A program made the position numbers and the translations under genes. The notes below the pieces were generated by a model. It ran no database searches. It was given only the letters and a program-made list of their open reading frames with translations, and was not told the DNA's origin. Positions 57,452-64,000 of a DNA stretch of 64,000 bases are shown piece by piece; the first letter of the stretch is position 1, and each line of letters begins with the position of its first letter. This DNA comes from Ephydatia muelleri (lineage: Eukaryota; Porifera; Demospongiae; Spongillida; Spongillidae), in contig JABACO010000005.1 of the NCBI GenBank assembly GCA_013339895.1, forward strand, positions 5,900,528 through 5,964,527, given 5' to 3'.

Positions 57452-60294
57452 CCGCTAGCGCTGGATTGGACACTACTTGCCAAGAAAAAATACTCTCTTC
57501 TCTTCAAAGTTTGCAGGATGAGATAGCAGAGTTGAGAAGCTCTACAGCTACCTCATCGACAGCCGCCACAGCGCCGGTGTCATAGGGTATACGGTCCGGC
57601 CCAATTTTCGGTCCGCCCCGGACCCAACTCCCTAGGGAATACGGTCCCCCGGACCGAGTTCCCTGGTTGTACAAAACCAATTAACCGGACTCAATTCCCT
57701 AGGGAATTGAGTCCCCCCCCGGACCGTATTCCCTGGTTTGAAGTATATGCATGTATTTCCAACCATTGCATGCACGTAACATTTGGTTCGAAAAGCAAAA
57801 GCTGTGTAGGTCGTCAACTATGTATGCAGTTTGAATTCGGTCTGTAACAGCACATTTGGTTCGAAAATCAAAAGCTACAATGATCACAGGTCGCCTAATA
57901 TATACATGTATGCAGCTTCTGTAACAACTGATTAACCTTTTTCTTCGGTCTGTCTGTTACTATTTATACATGTTTCCATTTGGTTCGAAAAGGATCGCGT
58001 GCAGGTCGGCAACTATACATGCAGGCGATGCAGCACTGTTATATTATCAAATCGTAGTGCAAACAAAGAAAGATTAAAGAAATAAAAATATATAATAGTT
58101 AACTGAACATATGAGAGATGAGGGTACTGGATAAATCTCAATTTCGTACCTGTATAAAAAGAAAATAAAACTAGTAGTACACTTCAGCCAGTATTGTTTA
58201 GAGAATGATGCATAAGTGTTTTTTAATCATGTACATGATAAAAAGTGAATTTCACAGACAAATAACGCTGCTCGTGTGCCCAGAGATTTTCTGCAGAGGA
58301 GGAGGAGGTAGGAAAAGGAAGGGAGATGAGAAGAGATACAGGGACACATAGCTTTAAGCTGCATGGGCCCTCAAAAACTTGGTACTTAATTAGCGGTTAA
58401 ATCGACCTGGCACACTCTAAGTGTGACTGCATACTTCCTCTATACACCAGGTCCTGTGTGAGGAGAAAAAGAAATGGGATGAGAGAGGAATGAGTGGGGG
58501 ATACTAGTCAAATGAACATAAGCGATGTTGGCTCATCTAGCTATAGTGTTCGGTTACAGAATGAAATATGAAATCCCAACCATGTGTTCCAGTGTACACA
58601 CATGTCAGTATATGTTCTATGAAAGCTTTCGACATGAACCATCGTAATTGCTGCATGGCTAGCACTCATGTACTGATACACATATAAAAATGCAGAAATG
58701 AAATGTATAAAATTGGTTATGTATGAATTGTAGGCACCAATTAAGCACAGCATTTGTCAAATAATATTTGATAATTGCGAGAATATACGAAATCCCTTAT
58801 TTACATACTTTTAGTAAATTGGTGCCTACAAATCCTACATCACCAATTAAAAATATTATGACATTGCCGAGCTAAATTTGTGGTACTCGTTCTGTCCATA
58901 TATATGGTGCATGGTTTGCAAAAGGCAGATTTTAAACATATCTTAATAAATCACGTGCATGCGCGTCACGTACATGTACTAAGACTGAGAACAAGAAGGC
59001 CGTGGAATGGTATAGGTTATGTTATGAACGTCTGAGACTGAGCACTGTAAAATTCTTATGTTTTTTTTTATCGCACAGGTAGAGGCAGTCTAACACTTCT
59101 TGTTCGGGATTGCAATAGATGAAGGTTTTAAGGGACCTCAAGAATCGATTTCTCCTTTTACGTTCATTATCAATTAGAACTTCTGTCCTGTGCATGTCGA
59201 TTTCGGTGAGAATCGATTTCTCTTTTTAATTATATACGCTATAAACTGGGTCGTCAAAATCAAATCTCCATTCTATCAGGGAATTGAGTCTGCCTCCTCC
59301 CCCGGACTGTATTCCCTGGATGTACAATATTTTAGACGGACCGTATTCCCTAGGGAGTTGGGTCCGGGGGGGGGACCGTATTCCCTTAGGGAATACGGTC
59401 CGCCGGACCGAAAATTGGGCCGGACCGTATACCCTATGACACCGGAACCACCGAAGGAGAAAAGGATTGCCAAGGAATTGTCGGTACGCTATTTCGTGTT
59501 GTCATGGTTATCTTGCACACTGAACCACGGCCTTTTATTGCAAATATACAGTCTGCCATCCATAGCACGGTGAAACACCTGCGCGATCAGACAGAGAATG
59601 CTATGGAGTGGAATACCTCCCTAAGGTACATGAGGTCATCAACATGCATTACTGATATACTGCATGATGAAGTTTCACAGATATTGCAAACCGGCGTGTA
59701 ACGGATGAGGCTGTGACTGCTTGTCAGAGCGACAAATTTCCCGCTGCTGTCGTCCGAAGTATGCCACGTAAATTCTTTTTCCGCGGTACATACGTTGTAT
59801 CATTCATGCAGAAGCCGCTAGGATATACTTCGCTAGCTTAAAGCGACGCTCGAAAATGGTACTGGCTGGAAAGCTGGATTAATACAAAAAGCGGCAGCGA
59901 AAGTCCAGCGAAAGCACAACGTGAGTCATATTGTGCAATCTAACACTGAAATTAATACACCATTCATTTTTATAGAAAGCACATAGCAGGATGAACGCCT
60001 GCACCACTTCCACGGCTATTACTGCCGAGGAGAAAAAGGAGGCAACAAAGATCCTCACTGTAGACTTTATGTCTTCCGAAGAAACAGGGCAGGAGACAGC
60101 TGGGAGCGATAATGAACGGGTGCCACCAGCTACCATTTTCAAACTTCGTCCACTTCCTTGGCGGAGCGACAGGGCGAATTCCATCATCGCCAGCATGGAC
60201 CGAAAGGCCCAGCGCAGGAGCTCAGATAGACCAAAGGAGATGTGCCGCAAGCGGTCAATGGCGATACGTCAACTCGGCAACCGCCTCCTGGTCA
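57452..60294 (+). pseudogene. Coding remnant of an uncharacterised protein, split by a transposon
   Basis: 57452-57577 reads SPASAGLDTTCQEKILSSLQ followed by DEIAELRSS, a short coiled coil. After the nested element, 59446 on reads EPPKEKRIAKELS. 59504-59700 reads FIANIQSAIHSTVKHLRDQ and HDEVSQILQTGV. 59991-60294 reads ITAEEKKEATKILTVDFMSS and then RPLPWRSDRANSIIASMDRK. The last motif (PLPWRSxxxNxxxxxLDxK) recurs in multicopy uncharacterised cnidarian and sponge proteins by my recollection. A donor-like GTACGC follows ELS and an acceptor-like TAG precedes 59985, so introns are likely. Function unknown; it may be a transposon passenger gene. Confidence 0.45.
57578..59441. mobile_element. 1.86-kb TIR element with TGTCA ends and CCGG target duplication
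   Basis: It starts TGTCATAGGGTATACGG and ends with the reverse complement, with CCGG on both sides (57574-57577 and 59442-59445). Removal with one CCGG rejoins the coding remnant in frame (TAP then EPPK). Both subterminal zones repeat GGACCGTATTCCCTGG-like words and CCCTAGGG palindromes. TG..CA ends with a 4-bp duplication recall Ginger-type transposons, but no integrase or other protein was found, so the superfamily stays open. Confidence 0.85.
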
Positions 60295-61186
60295 CAGGGC
60301 CGGCGGAACCGGGTGGGCTGGGTGGGCTATAGCCCTACCAGATTTGGCTGTCAACGCCATTTATAACTATTATAATTAGGGTTATATTGCTTAATATTTT
60401 TTAAAATTATAGTTCATTGCGCAGCAGCTGGTACGTATTCAATGGCTACATTCGAAGCAAAATTACTCGTAGTATCAGACACCCCCCATCAACCTGCAGG
60501 TTTTAAATTCCCGCTAAAGGAGATAGGAAAACAGCACCGTAGCTTCCAGCCGATCTGGTTTCGAAGTGGAAATGGTTACATTACAGCGAGTCGGACTCGG
60601 ATGACAAGGTATTCTGTCATACTTGCGTTAAGGCTGCCAGAGATTTCAAAATTAGTTCAAAAAATGCCGAGGAGGCCTTTCTGACTAGAGGGTACAATAA
60701 CTGGAAGGCAGCTACTGATGCGTTTCGCAAACACGAATCAAGCGATTGCCATGCACAGTCGGTAGAGAAACTGTATACTCTACCGTCCACTACAAAAGAC
60801 ATCTGTACAAGTGTGCACTGTACTTAAACTCATTCTGATCATGCCTACTACAAATGCTACCAGTGAGCGATCATTTAGTGCCCTGCGTAGGTTGAAAACA
60901 TATCTTCGCTCATCTAGACTGAACCATCTTATGCTGCTTCACGTTCACAAAGAACGTACAGATGTTTTGGATCTAGAAGAAGCAGCCAGGGAGTTCATAG
61001 TCAACTCAGAGCACAGGCAACGTATTTTCGGAGCGTTTTAATCATTATTTTGCAGACCGAATGAACATGCATATTGAAAATTAATTGATTTATACGTAGA
61101 TATTAATAATCAGTAATGATGAATATAAATTAATCTAATGAATATTAATCAGCCCAACCAGTTTCTATAGCCTTCCGCCGGGCCTG
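60295..61186 (+). mobile_element. hAT internal-deletion derivative, 892 bp
   Basis: It starts CAGGGCCGGCGGAACCGG and ends with the reverse complement of CAGGCCCGGCGGAAGG, with TGGGCTG also shared further in. An 8-bp target duplication is not evident, so it may have eroded. It interrupts or ends the coding remnant at 59991-60294. The interior keeps both ends of a hAT transposase. Confidence 0.75.
60442..61041 (+). pseudogene. hAT transposase: TTF-type finger and C-terminal dimerisation end
   Basis: 60442-60560 reads MATFEAKLLVVSD and FPLKEIGKQHRSFQPIWF. After a frame change near 60560 the finger follows: HYSESDSDDKVFCHTCVKAA, FLTRGYNNWKAATDAFRKHE and SDCH, with the CxxC and H..H ligands of a TTF-type zinc finger. 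From 60811 the C-terminal part reads TNATSERSFSALRRLKTYLR, NHLMLLHVHKERTD and FIVNSEHRQRIFGAF. The catalytic DDE core is missing and a few residues are lost before NHLML. Confidence 0.8.
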
Positions 61187-63101
61187 ACTCCATCTGCTCC
61201 TGCGTGGGCCGTAAAGGAACTTAGCTAGCTTTGCTCTTGTGCGTCGCTGTGTTTATATGTATGCATAAATATGTAGTAGAAGGTATTAAAAGTTTAGCGC
61301 AATCGTTCAATTTATAACCAATAGCTATAGGTTTGCAATAGGTATCCACAGTGCCTATAGCAAATATCACATTTACTCCAGCATTTACTTTGTGACATAT
61401 ACCATGCTTACATACCGGTGTCAACACTGTGTAAATACGACATTTGCAAAATTGTAAATAGATGTAAATGTAAGTAAATGTCACATATACATCACATTTA
61501 CATAATATTTCCATACGGTGTAAATGCACTGCTTCATCCAGTGTATTATAGTGTATCAGTGTTCTCCTTAGACTTATGGGAAGACAGCAAGGTACTATGC
61601 ATTAGGCCAGGCCTGGCAACATTGGGGCATACAATTAGAGTGAGCAGGGCAGCTATACATACTTAGAGCCATGTGAGTGGTTGTGTGTAATACTGTGTGT
61701 CTGCAAATTGAGATCGAAACGTTGAAATGTAAATTGATTTTGAGGACCAAGAAAGTGAACAAAAGTGGTCTAAAACTTTCACCACACTGAATGCAGGGCA
61801 CTCAAAATCGGCTGTGATCTTTTGTTTTGCTTGGGCACTTGATTCTCCTTTGGTATCAAGCCTGGTTTGTTGCGAGTACACCTGATACGCTTCATCACAA
61901 GATGGCACAAAGTTATACTCTCGTACCCAGGTGTATTATAGATTATACTAAGCTAAGGACAAGTGCAACTATTGTGGTAGTCTTTCTTTCTACTTCTTGA
62001 CTCGTATTTGGTTCTCCCTGTCTGTGTAGCCTCATCAGAAGTTGTATATAGAAAGCGGAGTTCTTGTTGCCCTGCATTCAGTGCATTTGCTGCATGCCAT
62101 TATGCGTATGAAGATAGGCAGCTTTCTTACACTTTCAGGCCATGCTGAAGACAACCACCCCAACCACTATTTGCCCACTTTCTTAGTTCTCTTAGTTTAC
62201 TATTTGAGTACCCAAGTTTTACTGGCGCACAGTGCACCCAGGACATAATGAAATTCATTGTGACCTTTACATGTACTGTAAATGAGTTTGTTTAGCTATT
62301 GCTTTCCAACCACTGTGGTTTCAAGATGAAATGCAATTATGCAATGTGGTATATAACTATTTCCTTTTTTGAAAAGGGGATCTGGTGGAACGTTAAGCAA
62401 GGCGCTCATAACAACAGAAATGCAGAGCAGAGCGCCTTGCTCTAGCTAGCTAGGGAGAACGTGTTGCTTCTAACATTAAATACAGCATATAAAAATGGTG
62501 GGGGCAAACAATTTACTTGTATGCCTGCAAAATTTAGATAGTGTATACCTCTCTTTCCAGTTCTGCCATGCAAGACAGTGCAACTTTTAAATGGTTGAGC
62601 TGCTTTGGATCATTTGTGTGTCAAGACGCAGGTGTGCGATCAATTCTGTGCACAAGGTCAAAACTGCATGGTGAACAATAAACGTGTAGTGTATGCACCT
62701 TCCTAATTGGGCCATTTTTATGGCTCACCTTTTTATTTGCTGTTGTGTACCTAAACTGCAGGTGGAATATGCTCATAACTGTTTACACAACCACACCCCA
62801 CTGCATCTGTGCTCGAGATCACATTATGATGTATAATATGCTTTTCTGTGCGTGAGGGCTGTGGACTGTCAGTGAAAGAGTGAAAGAGTGAACTGCTGCA
62901 TGCATAACGCACACGGACCGCCAAAAGTGTTCTCTGTACGAAGTTGACTTACATATATATGCGTTTGACTGGGTCCTTCGAAAGATCAATAACGCAAAAA
63001 CATGCCGTGTTGTAAATGTGTGTGTCAGTATGTATTTGCTTTGCTCGGATGCTCTGCGAAGTGAAGAAGCGTCAAGCAAGTGAAAGGACGTAGCGGCTTG
63101 A
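61187..63101. other. Mostly non-coding; one exon-like stretch
   Basis: 61330-61520 is rich in ACATTTAC/GTAAATG words like 22320-22590. On the minus strand at about 61800-61930 an open stretch reads REYNFVPSCDEAYQVYSQQ and TRLDTKGESSAQAKQKITAD; it looks like coding sequence but I do not recognise it. At 62395-62445, GCAAGGCGCT pairs with AGCGCCTTGC. Nothing else is supported. TGA at 63099-63101 is the presumed target duplication of the next element. Confidence 0.4.
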
Positions 63102-64000
63102 CACAGCAATTCAGGGCTTTGATTCCGGGCCCGTGACAGCACGCAATATCACCCGGAAGAGCGTGCTTCCGAATTTTGCGCGCCATGTGCTCTCGAAATC
63201 GTGAGTGGACCGATTTCATACGAATGATTTCTCGGCCCCGGAGGATTATTTGTATGCGCACGGGATAATTCGAGAGCAACGTCGCGCGCGAACGTGCAAT
63301 TTTGTACGTGACCGAGGAACCTACCGTGTACGCGCAATATAGAAATATCGTATGACGTAAGGGTAGTTAAATATACTAGTTAATACTATCATTATTTCTC
63401 AGGTTATTGATCACATAGTCAAAAAATTTAATGTTTCAAGTTTACAAATATGAAACATAGAAAGTTGATAAGAGAACAAACCTGTTCGTAGAAAAGAAAG
63501 CATAACTGAAACAACACTTTTACCAAAAAATGGCCTTACCTCCCAGCAGTTGATGATGACGTTGTAACATCTGACTTCCACAACACAGGTCTTTCTTTAG
63601 AATAGTTCACTGCTGTTAACCCGAATGCACGTAGAATACACCGACATTTGAGCGAAAGGAAAAGGGTAACAATAACGAGGTGCTGTTACATCACGTACGT
63701 TTTAGAGCTCTTGTTCAGCCAGGATGTTTCAGGTAGATCAAGGAATCCAACATTTCTGCCATAATGCAGTAGAGAACACCATTATTCTGTTCCCGACGTT
63801 ACGCCTTGGAAGCAAACAAAGTGCATGCCACACAAAAACACGTAATTGACAGCTTACCTCGCTGTGTAGCGTAGCCGGCCGTTCTTTCTAACCAACAACC
63901 TGCCTGAATTGCTTCGCAGAACGTTATCCCAATACACAATTTCCTGACAAGCAAAGCTTTCAATTCAAAACCAGCGTAGGCTAAAGGTAACTCACCTGGC
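63102..64000 (+). mobile_element. CACTA/EnSpm-like non-autonomous element, copy 3, cut by window end
   Basis: It starts CACAGCAATTCAGGGC after TGA and runs off the right edge. It is almost identical to the first 0.9 kb of copy 2 (differences such as a 4-bp insertion in AAGTGCATGCCACAC and a few substitutions). The right end is not visible. Confidence 0.88.

Noticed and set aside
1-64000. tRNA, rRNA or telomere repeats
   Set aside because: No cloverleaf with A and B boxes, no rRNA-like sequence and no TTAGGG array was recognised by eye; a dedicated scan could still find a tRNA-derived SINE.

Overview
The window looks like transposon-rich, intergenic DNA from an animal. It has no bacterial gene layout. 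Coding remnants carry GT-AG introns, and there is much microsatellite and minisatellite DNA. The mix of Ty3/Gypsy and DIRS-like retroelements, a LINE tail with a restriction-like endonuclease domain, tnp2-type CACTA transposase, hAT elements with TTF-type fingers, pogo/Jerky-like transposase and multicopy RecQ-like helicase pieces fits an early-branching invertebrate such as a sponge or cnidarian. That placement is inference. I found no gene that I would call a confident single-copy host gene, and no tRNA or rRNA gene.

Layout. 1-4.2 kb: a minus-strand Gypsy element cut by the window edge, beside a scrap of a second Gypsy integrase and a LINE tail. 6.1-8.8 kb: two minisatellites. 9.59-15.70 kb: a 6.1-kb element with CACAGCAATTC ends, 3-bp target duplications and a 165-bp satellite inside. 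16.74-18.11 kb: a hAT-like element holding a 103-bp-arm hairpin. 18.67-21.96 kb: a young Gypsy element with matching LTRs. 23.72-26.67 kb and 48.08-51.05 kb: two copies of a roughly 3-kb block containing a TIR element that carries a RecQ-like helicase piece and a spliced ZAD-like zinc-finger gene. 28.9-32.1 kb: a 75-bp tandem array, two giant TA-flanked hairpins and two LINE tails. 32.9-38.7 kb: a DIRS-like retroelement split by a 2.2-kb DNA transposon with 400-bp TIRs. 39.9-46 kb: hAT and pogo/Jerky-like transposase remnants and tandem repeats. 46.3-47.7 kb: a 155-bp tandem repeat split by a 0.92-kb TIR element. 50.4-57.1 kb: a nest in which one minisatellite is split by a hAT element and by a second CACAG element, and next to it a tnp2 transposase remnant is split by a TTAA element. 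57.4-61.2 kb: a coding remnant split by a 1.86-kb TIR element and ended by a hAT derivative. From 63.1 kb a third CACAG element runs off the right edge.

The genes do not form a pathway. They are parts of mobile elements, most of them broken or internally shortened. The value of the window lies in its clean insertion boundaries (target duplications CATGC, AGTT, TCTTG, CCGG, TTAA, TA, AGT and TAA) and in its layered nests, from which insertion order can be read. The least ordinary item is the duplicated helicase plus ZAD-finger TIR element. Next come the CACAG-ended elements that carry a satellite array with higher-order structure.
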